Source: Clostridiales bacterium (GTDB lineage Bacteria; Bacillota_A; Clostridia; Oscillospirales; Oscillospiraceae). From it: a DNA stretch of 64,000 nt. A program made the translations under genes and the position numbers. Below the pieces are notes generated by a model that was not told where the DNA came from, searched no databases, and saw nothing but the letters and a program-made list of their open reading frames with translations. The stretch lies in NCBI GenBank assembly GCA_004553625.1, contig SFKX01000009.1, positions 21,679 to 85,678 of the forward strand, in the 5' to 3' direction. The stretch's first letter is position 1. Every line of letters starts with the position of its first letter. Of this stretch, positions 8,303-17,308 are shown in pieces.

Positions 8303-9372
8303 ATCTCCTCCGCCTGCTGTTTCAGGCGCTCCGCGCGGTCCGCTGCGATGAGCGCGTCGATGAGCTCGTCGAGCGCGCCGTCCATTATCTGATCTATCTT
8401 GTACAGTGTCAGGCCGATGCGGTGATCTGTGACACGCCCTTGCGGGAAGTTGTAGGTGCGGATGCGCTCGTTGCGCATGCCCGTACCGACCTGGCTGCGG
8501 CGTTCGGCGGCTATGGCCTCTGCCTGCTTTCTCGCCTCAGCCTCGTAGAGCCGCGAGGCGAGTATTTTCATCGCCCTGTCGCGGTTCTTGTACTGGCTGC
8601 GCTCGTCCTGGCACTCGACCACCGTACCCGTGGGCAGGTGGGTTATGCGGATGGCGCTCTCAGTCTTGTTGACGTGCTGGCCGCCCGCACCGGAGGAACG
8701 GAAGGTATCTATCTGAAGGTCAGCCGGATTTATCTCGAACTCGACCTCATCCACCTCGGGCAGCACCGCTACCGTGACCGTGCTGGTGTGTATCCTGCCG
8801 CCGGCCTCTGTCTCCGGAACGCGCTGTACCCTGTGGACGCCGGACTCGTACTTGAGCCGCGAATAGGCGCCCGCGCCCTCTATGACAAAGCTGACCTCCT
8901 TTATCCCGCCTAGCTCCGTATCGTTCACGTTGGCGAGCTCCGTTTTCCAGCGGCGTGACTCTGCGTACATGCTGTACATCCTGTAAAGACTCGAGGCAAA
9001 AAGTGCCGATTCCTCGCCTCCGACGCCCGCCCGGATCTCTATGATGACATTCTTCCCGTCGTTCGGGTCGCTCGGGAGCATGAGCAGCTTTATCTCTTCT
9101 TCCAGCTTCTCCATTCTGGCCTTTGCGGACTCGAACTCTTCCTTGGCCAGTTCGGCCATCTCCGGGTCCGACATGAGCTCGCGCGCGCCCTCCATGTCTG
9201 CCTCGCACTTCAGATATTCACGGCAGGCCTGGGCCAGCGGGGCCAGCTCCTTCTGCTCCTTGGCAAGCTTGGCGTAGGCCTCGGCGTCGGAATAATACTC
9301 CGGTTCGGCCATTTTGCGCTCCAGCTCTGAATATTTTGCGTCTATATCCCTCAGCCTCTCGAGCATCGGCAT
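8299..9372 (-). CDS. prfA: Peptide chain release factor 1
   Basis: 357 aa, full length. It recognises UAA and UAG and triggers peptidyl-tRNA hydrolysis. The GGQ catalytic motif is present in SSGAGGQHVNKTESAIRI, and the stop-codon-reading loop has PET in RVPETEAGGRIHTS, the RF1 rather than the RF2 (SPF) form. Start ATGCCGATG follows AAGGAG. It is the first gene of prfA-[tsaC-coaE]-M18, with its own promoter 30-60 bases upstream. In many Firmicutes prfA sits with prmC and a Sua5 gene, so linkage to a TsaC domain is expected; the PrmC methylase that modifies the GGQ is not in this window. Confidence 0.96.
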   Translation of the reverse strand: MPMLERLRDIDAKYSELERKMAEPEYYSDAEAYAKLAKEQKELAPLAQACREYLKCEADMEGARELMSDPEMAELAKEEFESAKARMEKLEEEIKLLMLPSDPNDGKNVIIEIRAGVGGEESALFASSLYRMYSMYAESRRWKTELANVNDTELGGIKEVSFVIEGAGAYSRLKYESGVHRVQRVPETEAGGRIHTSTVTVAVLPEVDEVEFEINPADLQIDTFRSSGAGGQHVNKTESAIRITHLPTGTVVECQDERSQYKNRDRAMKILASRLYEAEARKQAEAIAAERRSQVGTGMRNERIRTYNFPQGRVTDHRIGLTLYKIDQIMDGALDELIDALIAADRAERLKQQAEEI

Positions 9373-9399
9373 TACTCCTTATCAATACTGCAACCATTA

Positions 9400-9428
9400 T
9401 TTATAACACACCGCCGCGCTTTTGTAAA
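9400..9428 (-). promoter_or_regulatory. Sigma-A promoter of the prfA operon
   Basis: Minus strand TTTACA (9423-9428), a spacer of 17 bases, then TATAAA (9400-9405). The predicted start near 9393 leaves about 20 bases of leader containing the AAGGAG ribosome site of prfA. Confidence 0.7.
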
Positions 9429-9435
9429 CAAAGGC

Positions 9436-9469
9436 AGAAAAATCCCACCCATTTTAGTGGGTGGGATTT
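9436..9469 (-). terminator. Terminator after the HD-domain gene
   Basis: An 11-bp perfect stem (AAATCCCACCC with GGGTGGGATTT, arms 9440-9450 and 9459-9469) runs straight into TTTTTC on the minus strand. It separates the HD gene from the prfA promoter, whose -35 lies just beyond. Confidence 0.85.
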
Positions 9470-9486
9470 CGGCTGCGTTTCCCTGC

Positions 9487-10029
9487 TCAGGCCGTCATGG
9501 CCTCGAGCGTCAGGGCGGCGAGCTCCGGCATCGTCATGCCCAGCAGCTCCGCGCCGCGGGAGATTATATCGCGCGAGCAGCCCGCCGCGAATTTCTTGTC
9601 CTTGAACTTCTTCATGACGGATTTCGCGTCCATGCCTTCGAAACCCGTGGGACGCATAAGAGACGCGGCCCAGATGAGGCCCGTTAGTTCGTCCGTGGCA
9701 AAGAGTATCTTCTCCATATACCGCTCCGGCTCGACCTCGCTGCACACGCCCCAGCCGTGGCTGACCACGGCGTGTATGACGCTCTCTTCCACGTCCAGCT
9801 CGCGCAGCAGCGAATCCGCCTTTTTGCAGTGCTCCTCAGGCCACTGCTCGAAATCTATGTCGTGCAGGATGCCGACGGCCTGCCAATAGTCCTCGTTGCC
9901 CGCATCAAACTTGCCTGCGAGATAGCGCATGACCTTGCCGACGGTCTCCGCGTGCTGGATATGAAAAGCCTCTTTATTATAGCGCTTCGTGAGCTCCAGG
10001 GCCTGCTCGGGAGTGGGTATATAGCTCAT
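9487..10029 (-). CDS. HD-domain protein, putative metal-dependent phosphohydrolase
   Basis: 180 aa. The His of HIQHAET (around residue 25) and the HD pair in VGILHDIDFEQW (around residue 75) fit an HD superfamily metal site; ATDEL further on could supply the last Asp. This class is widespread in Clostridia and usually annotated as an HDIG or hydrolase protein of unknown substrate. There is no signal peptide or membrane segment. GGAGGT precedes the ATG. It starts 48 bases after the ATP-grasp gene upstream, with no terminator between them, so the two are probably co-transcribed. No sequence feature points to a particular nucleotide substrate. Confidence 0.8.
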   Translation of the reverse strand: MSYIPTPEQALELTKRYNKEAFHIQHAETVGKVMRYLAGKFDAGNEDYWQAVGILHDIDFEQWPEEHCKKADSLLRELDVEESVIHAVVSHGWGVCSEVEPERYMEKILFATDELTGLIWAASLMRPTGFEGMDAKSVMKKFKDKKFAAGCSRDIISRGAELLGMTMPELAALTLEAMTA

Positions 10030-10077
10030 AGTCTCGACCTCCGCATATTTGATTGCATGATTATACGCCGCTTTTCC

Positions 10078-12651
10078 CTATTTTGCAAGTCTCTTGTAGC
10101 CGCAGACTGCTCGATTAGACACGGCGTCCAGCCAGCAGCAGAGGCCCTCCGGCTCCGTTACCCTGAACATGTTTGCCAACTCCGGCAGATTCGGACAGAT
10201 CTCCGCGAACTTGTTAGGCAGCCCGGCCAGCAGCCCCGGCGTATATTTCAGCGTGCGGCGGTCATTCCATATGGCGCAGTAGAATATCTCGGCCTCAACA
10301 AGGTCCTGGAACATGTGGCTGCCATAGCTCAGCTCAGGCATATATCCGGCCCTGTCGTCCGAGACCTCGCACACACCGGCAAAGCCGGAGATATCCGCAA
10401 AGCTGCAGGGTACGCCCAGTTCCGGCGAACTCGTACCCAGCCGCCCGGGGGCCAGGAGCATTATCTTTTTGCCTTTACCCTTATAGTACCTGTTGATTAG
10501 GCCGACGGCCGTGGCGGCCATCTTCTTTTTTGCATATGGGAACTCATAATACTCTTTGGCGTCTATCTCGATGACGACGTCTATATCCGTCACTGAGGAC
10601 ATGCCCATAGAAGAGTCGTCCAGGCTGAAGAAGATATCCTCCTCAGGCAGTTCCGGCACGACAACCTTGCCGCCGGGCTGGCCAACGTACAGCGGGCGGC
10701 ACTGGAGAATGTTGATAACAAAGTCTCCGTATTCGTCCGTATTCACTGCGTACTCGATATCCACAGGAGTGCCGTAGACGTTTTCTAGCGTCTTGAGCAG
10801 CGCCTGCATGATGCGCGGGAACTTGGTGTTCTGCAGCAGGCCCTGGCAGCTTATGAACCACACCTCATCGCGGATGCCGATCTCGCGCAGAGAGGCCTCG
10901 GCGTCGTAGTCGCGCTCAAACATCAGAGTGTGGAACCAGTCCGGCAGGAAGTGGTGCATCTCGTCCATCCTGACGCTGCGGAAGGCCATGCGCTCCCGGT
11001 CTATGACGTCCACGTTGTGCTGTGAGAAGCGGTGCATATCCGCAACATTCGAATGGGCTCTGGCAGCGGGGCGGTCCAAGTTGACGAGCCTGGGATAGTC
11101 ATCCTCCGTCCTGTCCACGGCTTTGGTGCCAAGACCCACTACCAGGCGGAGCATTCCCGCGGTCGGGTCCGCGTTCTGGCTGGTCTTGTACAGGCAGCGG
11201 CTATAGCCGACTCCGGCCACGCCTGGGAGGTAATAAGGCCCCGCCCAGGAGCCGGATACGCGCTGGACAAGAATTGACATCTGCTCGTCCTTCTTCTCCA
11301 AACCGCGTTGGAGACGGTACTCGAGCGCGGATATGTCCATCGTGCTGGCGTAGACGCGGCGGACCGCGTCCTCGAACGCGGCGAGCCGCTGCTCCAAGGG
11401 ACCGAAGTTCACGCAGAACACGGATTCATACTTCCCCGCAAAGGCGTTGCCGAAGCCGTCCTCCAAAAAGCTCGATGACCTGACGATTATCGGGCTCTGG
11501 CCGTAATAGCTGAGCATTGCCTTGAACTGCTCGCGTATGTTCTCCGGAAAGCTGCCGGAGAACAGCGCCTGCTTGAGCTCGTCCGCCTTTGAGAAATATC
11601 CCTCCTCCGTGCGCTGCTCGATCCTGGTTTTCCAGCACTTGTTGCTGACGATGTAGGTGTAGAACACGTCCGAACCGATATAAAAAGAGTCGTGCGGCTC
11701 GGTATGTTCCCGGAACTCCGGCAGGCAGACCTCCGCTATCTTGCGGGCGAGGAGCATACCGCAGGCCTTGCCGCCTATGGCGCCTGAGCCTATCATGCGG
11801 TCGCGGAGCGTGAAGTAGTCCTTGGGCTCGAAGAGCTGATGTATCAGCTTCTGGACGTGCGGGTCCTTGGACATCATGCTCTCCAGAATCTTGCGCTCGG
11901 TCTCGTCGCGGAACTTGCCACGGCCGAACTCGAGCTTTGCCAGGGCGAAAAAGCGGTCATGGCTGTCCAGGTTTTGGTCCTGTGTGTGGGCGGATATGTC
12001 GTCCAGCAGCTTATAATAGCGGCTGAGCGCAACACCGCCGTCCAGGGGCCTGAACGGTCCGCCGCTGCGGCTGACGTGGGGCAGGTAGATGTTCACGGAA
12101 TTGCGGTCCATGGCTTTGAGCGTGTGGATATAGACCGCACTGTCGCTTGTATAGACGTCTATGAGAACCTGAGTCGTATCCCTGATGCTGGCCATCGTTT
12201 CAAAGGAGTGCCGGCCTCGTATGAGCGGGAAATAGGCAACGGTATTGAGCTCATAGAGGTACGGGCAGGTAACGCGGAAAAAATTGCCCATCATCTGGTC
12301 CGTATGCCAGGCAACTTGCAGCTCGGATAGGCAATCGAAGATGTAAAAGGCGTCCTTGCCCTCCTCGGTTATGCGGTTATATATCTCCACCGTGAAGGGT
12401 TCAAAGCCCTGCATTGGGTCGAACTCAAAGACCTTCAAGCCAGGCTTCGGACTGAACAGGCTCTCATGCCTTGCATAGTGCATATATATGAGGTTCCGCC
12501 CGTCCTCCAGCGCCTGCCTCGCAAAAGCCTCGGCAAAGAGCCGGTATTCTTCGAGGTCAGACACCTGCCAGACCACGTTGTCGCCCATGCGGATGTAGTC
12601 GAACACCTCGTCCACGCCGGGGTAGCCGCTGGGTATTCGTTCAAACGCCAT
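10078..12651 (-). CDS. PEP/pyruvate-binding (PEP synthase-like ATP-grasp) protein with KaiC-like N-terminal region
   Basis: 857 aa. From about residue 285 it resembles the N-terminal nucleotide-binding half of phosphoenolpyruvate synthase/pyruvate phosphate dikinase: GGKACGMLLARK (293-304), then VRSSSFLEDGF and NAFAGKYESVF (390-412). I find no phosphohistidine (swivelling) domain and no PEP-binding TIM barrel, so the full dikinase reaction is not supported. Residues 1-200 look like a RecA/KaiC fold: SGYPGVDEVFDYI at the start and a Walker-B-like FYIFDCLSEL at 102-111, but the expected P-loop place (around 23-40) lacks any GxxxxGKT. Similar proteins of unknown function are common in Clostridia. 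GAGGAGG precedes the ATG. Confidence 0.72.
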   Translation of the reverse strand: MAFERIPSGYPGVDEVFDYIRMGDNVVWQVSDLEEYRLFAEAFARQALEDGRNLIYMHYARHESLFSPKPGLKVFEFDPMQGFEPFTVEIYNRITEEGKDAFYIFDCLSELQVAWHTDQMMGNFFRVTCPYLYELNTVAYFPLIRGRHSFETMASIRDTTQVLIDVYTSDSAVYIHTLKAMDRNSVNIYLPHVSRSGGPFRPLDGGVALSRYYKLLDDISAHTQDQNLDSHDRFFALAKLEFGRGKFRDETERKILESMMSKDPHVQKLIHQLFEPKDYFTLRDRMIGSGAIGGKACGMLLARKIAEVCLPEFREHTEPHDSFYIGSDVFYTYIVSNKCWKTRIEQRTEEGYFSKADELKQALFSGSFPENIREQFKAMLSYYGQSPIIVRSSSFLEDGFGNAFAGKYESVFCVNFGPLEQRLAAFEDAVRRVYASTMDISALEYRLQRGLEKKDEQMSILVQRVSGSWAGPYYLPGVAGVGYSRCLYKTSQNADPTAGMLRLVVGLGTKAVDRTEDDYPRLVNLDRPAARAHSNVADMHRFSQHNVDVIDRERMAFRSVRMDEMHHFLPDWFHTLMFERDYDAEASLREIGIRDEVWFISCQGLLQNTKFPRIMQALLKTLENVYGTPVDIEYAVNTDEYGDFVINILQCRPLYVGQPGGKVVVPELPEEDIFFSLDDSSMGMSSVTDIDVVIEIDAKEYYEFPYAKKKMAATAVGLINRYYKGKGKKIMLLAPGRLGTSSPELGVPCSFADISGFAGVCEVSDDRAGYMPELSYGSHMFQDLVEAEIFYCAIWNDRRTLKYTPGLLAGLPNKFAEICPNLPELANMFRVTEPEGLCCWLDAVSNRAVCGYKRLAK

Positions 12652-12683
12652 GTTCTTCGCCTCCTCGCTGATATCTTCTCTTT

Positions 12684-12712
12684 ATTGTACTATACGTCCG
12701 CCTGAAATTCAC
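12684..12712 (-). promoter_or_regulatory. Possible promoter of the ATP-grasp/HD gene pair
   Basis: A good -10, TACAAT, lies at 12684-12689 on the minus strand, 33 bases before the ATG. The matching -35 position holds only GTGAAT at 17-base spacing, so the call rests on the -10 and on position. Confidence 0.4.
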
Positions 12713-12744
12713 CACATTTTTTCGCTTTTTCACAAAAATTCCTG

Positions 12745-12776
12745 AGAAAAAAGGCCCTGCGCTCTTGCGAAGGGCC
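12745..12776 (-). terminator. Terminator closing the rlmD-to-MutS-like operon
   Basis: Minus strand stem GGCCCT/AGGGCC with a 12-base loop, then TTTTTT. It sits about 80 bases after the MutS-like stop. The stretch between also holds a weaker hairpin, TTCCGTTTTCAACGGAA, and nothing else I recognise. Confidence 0.7.
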
Positions 12777-12858
12777 CTCTGCAAAGCAATGTTCCGTTTT
12801 CAACGGAAATTCCTGTACTTAGAATCCAATTCCTGATGCACTTGGTTTGACGATTGAT

Positions 12859-14469
12859 TCATATTTCGCCCTTTTTCCAGAGCCCGGTGCTGATGAAGTC
12901 CGCGGCCCTTTTGTCCGCGCGCTCTGTTATCCCGTCGTCCAGGCCCATGAGCCTCAGCAGTTGGATTGCGTTGCGTGTTTTGGTCCGGCCCGGACGGGCG
13001 CGGTAATCAAAGCTCATGCCCTCGTCCGTGACCTCCTCCTCAAAGTGCAGCATGTCGTAGCTGTCTTCGAGTATGGTGCAGAGCTCCAGGTCATGCGTCG
13101 CGGCTATGCAGAGCGCGCCTGCGTCCGCAAGCGCAAAGAGTATCTCGCTCGCCGCCGAGATGCGCTCTATCGTGTTCGTGCCGCGCAGGACCTCATCCAC
13201 GGCGCAGAGCACGGGTTCGCCGTCCGCCGCGGCGTCCAGGATGCGCTTTGTAGCCAGTATTTCGGCGATGTAGTAGCTCTCGCCGGAGAGCAGGTCGTCA
13301 CGCAGGGCCATGGTCGAGTAGATGTGAAAGGCAGAGGCCCTGTAGCTAGCGCCAGGGCAGGTGCAGGCCGCCTGCGAGAGCAGCGCCGCTATGAGCGCCG
13401 TGCGCAGGTAGGTCGATTTCCCCGAGGCGTTCGAGCCCGTCACGAGCACGCTGCGGCGCAGGCACAGGTCGTTCGGCACCGGATGGCTCAAAAGCGGATG
13501 GACGAGCCCTTCGGCCTCTATATTGCCGCGCTCCGGCTCAAAATCCAGCTCCGGCTCACACCAGAGTGGCATACTCTCGCGCCAGGAGGCCACGGCTATG
13601 GCCGCGTCTACACGCCCCAGCGTCTCGAACACCGCCAGGATCTCGTCGTGCAGAACATACAGGCGGTTTTTCAGGTACTCGAACATGATGAGGTCTAGCA
13701 GCAGCGCAGAGCTCGCAAAGTCCGCCGTCATGTCCGTTCCACGCCCCGGCACCGTGCCGAGCGCCATGAGCGGTCGGAGCTTTTTCAGATGTCCGTAGCT
13801 CTCCCCTATGCACTCGTCCAGGCGCTCAAAGCCCAGGCTCTTGAGTTTTTTGAGCGCAAAGGCCATTGAAACGCTGAAATTCACTGTATCTATCTGCATC
13901 TGACATTTCCGCGCCGTCCACTCGTGCGTCATCACGTTCAGCACAAAGAGCGCAAAAGTCAGCAGCAGGCCCTTCAAGCCCCAGAATATAAGCGTTAGCG
14001 GTGAGAGCAGCAAGGCCAGCGCCATAATTATGTAAACCACAAACATAAACATGCCGCCCTCCTCCGGCGAGAAGGCACGACAGACGTCCGCGCGTCGGAA
14101 ACGACCCAGGCAGGCAAGGACGAACTGTGCCTCCTGCCTCTCGCGCTCGTCCCCTTCAGCGAAGTCTATGAGCCGTCGGCGGCGCTCGTACTCCGCCCTG
14201 TCCGTTGAGGGCGTGCGCAGCATGTGATATAGCCAGTGCTCGCCCGGCGTTGAGGTGCCGGGGTTTATGCGTTTGAACACCCGGTCCATGTCCAGGTCTG
14301 ACCAAGTGACGTCGTCCACCGCGAAGCGCTCCGGCTCGCGCTCGCGCATATAGTCGTGATAGCTTCGGATGATGGCCATGTCGCCCGCGGCATAGAAGGG
14401 GTCGGGCTTGCGCCCGTAATTGTCCCGCAGGCTGTGCCAGAGCTGGTTTTTGTATCCGAAAATGCCCAT
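12859..14469 (-). CDS. Membrane-anchored MutS-family ATPase
   Basis: 536 aa. The C-terminal third is a MutS-type ABC ATPase: Walker A TGSNASGKST (345-354), signature-region Ser/Gly in LLSGESYYIAEI, Walker B LCAVDEVLRGTNTIER and the late HDLELC switch His. Upstream are a helical core region and a strongly hydrophobic stretch (about 141-180) predicting one or two membrane spans. The N-terminal mismatch-recognition and connector domains of true MutS are missing, so mismatch repair is not indicated. Related membrane-spanning MutS-like proteins are known in Firmicutes and Bacteroidetes but their role is undefined. AGGAGGT lies before the ATG inside the end of the AAC(3)-like gene, one base upstream of which this gene begins. 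Confidence 0.85.
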   Translation of the reverse strand: MGIFGYKNQLWHSLRDNYGRKPDPFYAAGDMAIIRSYHDYMREREPERFAVDDVTWSDLDMDRVFKRINPGTSTPGEHWLYHMLRTPSTDRAEYERRRRLIDFAEGDERERQEAQFVLACLGRFRRADVCRAFSPEEGGMFMFVVYIIMALALLLSPLTLIFWGLKGLLLTFALFVLNVMTHEWTARKCQMQIDTVNFSVSMAFALKKLKSLGFERLDECIGESYGHLKKLRPLMALGTVPGRGTDMTADFASSALLLDLIMFEYLKNRLYVLHDEILAVFETLGRVDAAIAVASWRESMPLWCEPELDFEPERGNIEAEGLVHPLLSHPVPNDLCLRRSVLVTGSNASGKSTYLRTALIAALLSQAACTCPGASYRASAFHIYSTMALRDDLLSGESYYIAEILATKRILDAAADGEPVLCAVDEVLRGTNTIERISAASEILFALADAGALCIAATHDLELCTILEDSYDMLHFEEEVTDEGMSFDYRARPGRTKTRNAIQLLRLMGLDDGITERADKRAADFISTGLWKKGEI

Positions 14470-14470
14470 T

Positions 14471-15259
14471 TTACCTCCTGTTCGCCTCTATCCACGCCAC
14501 TGCGAAGTCCACCAGCTCGCGCTGGCGCATCAGCCGAAGCCCAGCGCTGCCGCATACGGCGCGGCGGACGGTATGCGCGCGCTCGAAGGCCGCGCCTATG
14601 GTCTCAAAATCCTCGCCCGTGACCTCCAGCGTGTCGTAGGCGACCCAGCGGCGCTCGCCGTCTATCTTCATCGCGCTGTGCTCCGTCACAAGCCGCTTGC
14701 CGGGGTATTCCGCCCGAGCGTCTGCCAGGTGCAGCGAGGTGTTTTTGTCGTATCCCACACCCATGAGCAGCACCTTTGCGTCCAGCTCATAGAGCCGGCC
14801 TATGGGCGAGCCGTCTCCGAAGATATTCGACAGGTCGTGCTCCCGCGTGAGGTAATCCGCGCACCGGCCCCAGGCCGCGACCGACCGGGCCGGATGGGCG
14901 CTCCTGCGCGTGCCTGGCCAGCGGCGGAACATCTCTGCCACCGCGCCCATCGTGTTCGTCGGCGTGATGTCGGGGTCGTAGGCGGGCCAGTTGTCACGTA
15001 TCGCCTGCCACCATTCCCGCGGCTCCTCCCAGTGGACGCCGCTCTCCGGGTCCAGGTTCTTCCACGACTGCGTAGGCATCATAACCGTACCCTCGGCCCC
15101 AACGCGCTCCAGAAGAGCCTCAATGACCGTCTGCGCCCCGCCGCAGACAAAGCCGAAGCTGCCGAGCGAGCAGTGTACAATGACAACGTCTCCAGGCTCA
15201 AGGCCCAGCTCACGGAGCGACGCGGCAATATCAGCTTTCAGTACCAGAGCTCTGCTCAT
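14471..15259 (-). CDS. AAC(3)-family N-acetyltransferase
   Basis: 262 aa. The antibiotic N-acetyltransferase (AAC(3)/YokD/FrbF) fold is recognised from VIVHCSLGSFG near the N-terminus, MMPTQSW, and the family His motif in RRSAHPARSVAAWG, followed by LLMGVGYDKNTSLHLAD. The family transfers acetyl from acetyl-CoA to an amine; only some members act on aminoglycosides. Start ATG 15259 is preceded by AGGAGGAC; it overlaps the MFS gene end by 29 bases. A longer in-frame extension upstream lies wholly within the MFS gene and is rejected. Its position in a chromosomal operon gives no sign of a mobile resistance gene. Confidence 0.85.
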   Translation of the reverse strand: MSRALVLKADIAASLRELGLEPGDVVIVHCSLGSFGFVCGGAQTVIEALLERVGAEGTVMMPTQSWKNLDPESGVHWEEPREWWQAIRDNWPAYDPDITPTNTMGAVAEMFRRWPGTRRSAHPARSVAAWGRCADYLTREHDLSNIFGDGSPIGRLYELDAKVLLMGVGYDKNTSLHLADARAEYPGKRLVTEHSAMKIDGERRWVAYDTLEVTGEDFETIGAAFERAHTVRRAVCGSAGLRLMRQRELVDFAVAWIEANRR

Positions 15260-16421
15260 TTTTCGTCCTCCTGGAAAAGTTAAGTATAAGCAGCAGCGTG
15301 GGAAACACGATGGCAAAGAGCAGACCGGTTTTGAGGTCGCCGCCCGCCTTTTCCGCCGCATATCCCACCACGGCCGGGCCTGAGCCGCAGCCAATGTCGC
15401 CCGCCAGCGCCAGCAGCGCGAACATGGCTGTGCCGCCGCCCCTGATGCTCGCCGCCGCGATGCTGAAGCTGCCCGGCCACATGATGCCCACGGACAGCCC
15501 GCAGAGCATACAACCCGCAAGACCCAATCCCGGAGAGGAGGTGAGAGTTGCCAGCAGGTAGCTCACTATACACAGCAGACTGCTCAGGTTCATGAATTTT
15601 CTCAAGTCAAGCCTGTCGCCAAATCTGCCGAAAAACACCCTAGAAATGCCCATCATTATGGCAAAGCAGCAAGGCCCCAGCAGGTCGCCCAGCGTCTTGG
15701 AAACTCCAAGCGAGGACTCCGCAAATGCAGACGCCCACTGGCTCATCCCCTGCTCCGACGCTCCCGCGCAGAGCATCATCAGGAACAGTCTCCAAAACAC
15801 CCCGCTCTTGACCAAGGCGGTCACCTTCATGCCGCCGCGCTGTTCAAAAATATACGGCACGGGCATGGTGCAGAAGTTATAGAGATTATACAGCGGCACC
15901 AACGCCCAGACGCAGGCCATTATCCGCCAGTTGTCCAGACCGAATATGGTGAAAAACGCAGTCGATACCAGCACGACCACCACGTGGCCCACACAATAGA
16001 ACGAGTGCAAAAGGCTCATCTCAGCCTCTTTGTTCTCAAAGGGGCAGGCCTCTACGATAGGACTTACCAACACCTCGAGCAGTCCGCCGCCGACGGCGTA
16101 GACCACGACCGCCGCTAGCACACCGGTAAACGGCTCCGCAAACAGCTCCGTGAACGCCCAGAGTCCTATGAGCCCCGCTGCGGACAGCAGGTGCGCTAGC
16201 CTCATGCTGGGCCAGTAGCCAATCTTGTCCACGTACAGCGGACTGGTAAGGTCGGTCAGCAGCTGCACGCCGAAGTTCACCGATACCAGCAGAGACAGCT
16301 GCTCGAGTGATACGTCAAAGCTCCGCTGCAATGTCAGGAACAGCAGTGGGAGGAAGTTATTTACTATTGCCTGCGTTACATATCCCAGGTAGCAGGCATG
16401 TTTTATGCGTTTGTAGTTCAC
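15231..16421 (-). CDS. MFS transporter
   Basis: 396 aa from the GTG chosen here (AAGGGA six to ten bases before it; an in-frame ATG at 16469 lacks a ribosome site and would add a polar extension). About twelve hydrophobic helices alternate with short loops. VNFGVQLLTDLTSPLYVDKIGYW corresponds to the loop 2-3 region of MFS proteins and MGISRVFFGRFGDRLD to the loop 8-9 repeat. The sugar-porter and drug-efflux signatures are not obvious, so the substrate is unknown; the closest general look is the FucP/fosmidomycin-like set. It lies between the 4Fe-4S membrane protein and the AAC(3)-like gene on one transcript. Confidence 0.82.
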   Translation of the reverse strand: MNYKRIKHACYLGYVTQAIVNNFLPLLFLTLQRSFDVSLEQLSLLVSVNFGVQLLTDLTSPLYVDKIGYWPSMRLAHLLSAAGLIGLWAFTELFAEPFTGVLAAVVVYAVGGGLLEVLVSPIVEACPFENKEAEMSLLHSFYCVGHVVVVLVSTAFFTIFGLDNWRIMACVWALVPLYNLYNFCTMPVPYIFEQRGGMKVTALVKSGVFWRLFLMMLCAGASEQGMSQWASAFAESSLGVSKTLGDLLGPCCFAIMMGISRVFFGRFGDRLDLRKFMNLSSLLCIVSYLLATLTSSPGLGLAGCMLCGLSVGIMWPGSFSIAAASIRGGGTAMFALLALAGDIGCGSGPAVVGYAAEKAGGDLKTGLLFAIVFPTLLLILNFSRRTKNEQSSGTES

Positions 16422-16495
16422 GCAGATCCCTTCATTCCGTGTTTTAAAGATCCAGCTCCAGCAGCGCAACCGTCTTGTTTGTTACGAAAATCAGC

Positions 16496-17308
16496 TCAAA
16501 ATTTTAATGCTCCCTTTGGACACTCCTCCAAGCAGCGCAGACAGAGGATGCACTCCTTTGAGTCAGGCGCTGACGAGACTCGGATATCCATCGGGCAGAC
16601 GCGCTCGCATTTTCCGCAGGAGATGCATTTTTCTCTATCCACCCGCACACGGAAAAGCGCAAAGCGGCTCGACAGCCTGAGAAATACCGTCACAGGGCAG
16701 ATATATTTGCAGAATGCCCGATTGTCGCGGTATTTGAAGGCCAGTACGACACCACACACGTAGTAGGCGAGGTTTCCGACAATAAAGGAGCACCACATGA
16801 TCCTGCCCATATCCGGCACATCAAGCAGGAACAGCGCGCCGACAAAGGCGAGAGAAGCTGCAAACAGTATGTAGCTCACATATCCGAAACTCCTGCGTCC
16901 CCCCTGCGGGGTCTTGTACGGAAGCAGATCCAGCACCATGGCCGTCCAGCAGGCATAGCCGCACCAGCCCCTGCCGAACAGCACCGGCCCGAAAATCTTC
17001 GCCACTGCGTAGTGTATGACTGCTGCCTCGAATACGCCGAGAAAGAGGTAGTACCAGAAACCCTCAAGCTGCATATTCTCCCGGCATATGATACCGAGAT
17101 ATATCAGCATATATAGTCCCACCGCGAATTGTACGAAGTTTCGCGCATATCTCAGCTTCGCCGCATACATGGCAAGCCCCAACCCGAGCGCCAAACCGAT
17201 ATAGCTGAAGTTCAGAAGATAGAAAACATTGTCCAGCGCCAGCCAGAGCGCCACAGCAATGAGCTCGAAGAGCAGCCACATCAGACCCGCCGGAAGGTAC
17301 TTTTTCAT
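16496..17308 (-). CDS. Polytopic membrane protein with two C-terminal 4Fe-4S clusters (NapH-like)
   Basis: 270 aa from ATG 17308 (AGGAG upstream; overlaps the acetyltransferase stop by four bases). Five to six membrane helices are followed by two ferredoxin motifs at the C-terminus: CISCGKCERVCP and CILCLRCLEECP. Between helices are GRGWCGYACWTAMVLD and CKYICPV, resembling the membrane-loop cysteine pairs of NapH/NosR/CcoG-type proteins, which pass electrons across or along the membrane. No partner oxidoreductase is adjacent, so the electron donor and acceptor are unknown. The 74-base gap to the MFS gene has no terminator. Confidence 0.86.
   Translation of the reverse strand: MKKYLPAGLMWLLFELIAVALWLALDNVFYLLNFSYIGLALGLGLAMYAAKLRYARNFVQFAVGLYMLIYLGIICRENMQLEGFWYYLFLGVFEAAVIHYAVAKIFGPVLFGRGWCGYACWTAMVLDLLPYKTPQGGRRSFGYVSYILFAASLAFVGALFLLDVPDMGRIMWCSFIVGNLAYYVCGVVLAFKYRDNRAFCKYICPVTVFLRLSSRFALFRVRVDREKCISCGKCERVCPMDIRVSSAPDSKECILCLRCLEECPKGALKF

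Noticed and set aside
14471..15259. Calling the AAC(3)-like gene an aminoglycoside resistance gene
   Set aside because: Only family membership is visible; the gene sits in a stable chromosomal operon with no mobile element, and many members do not act on antibiotics.
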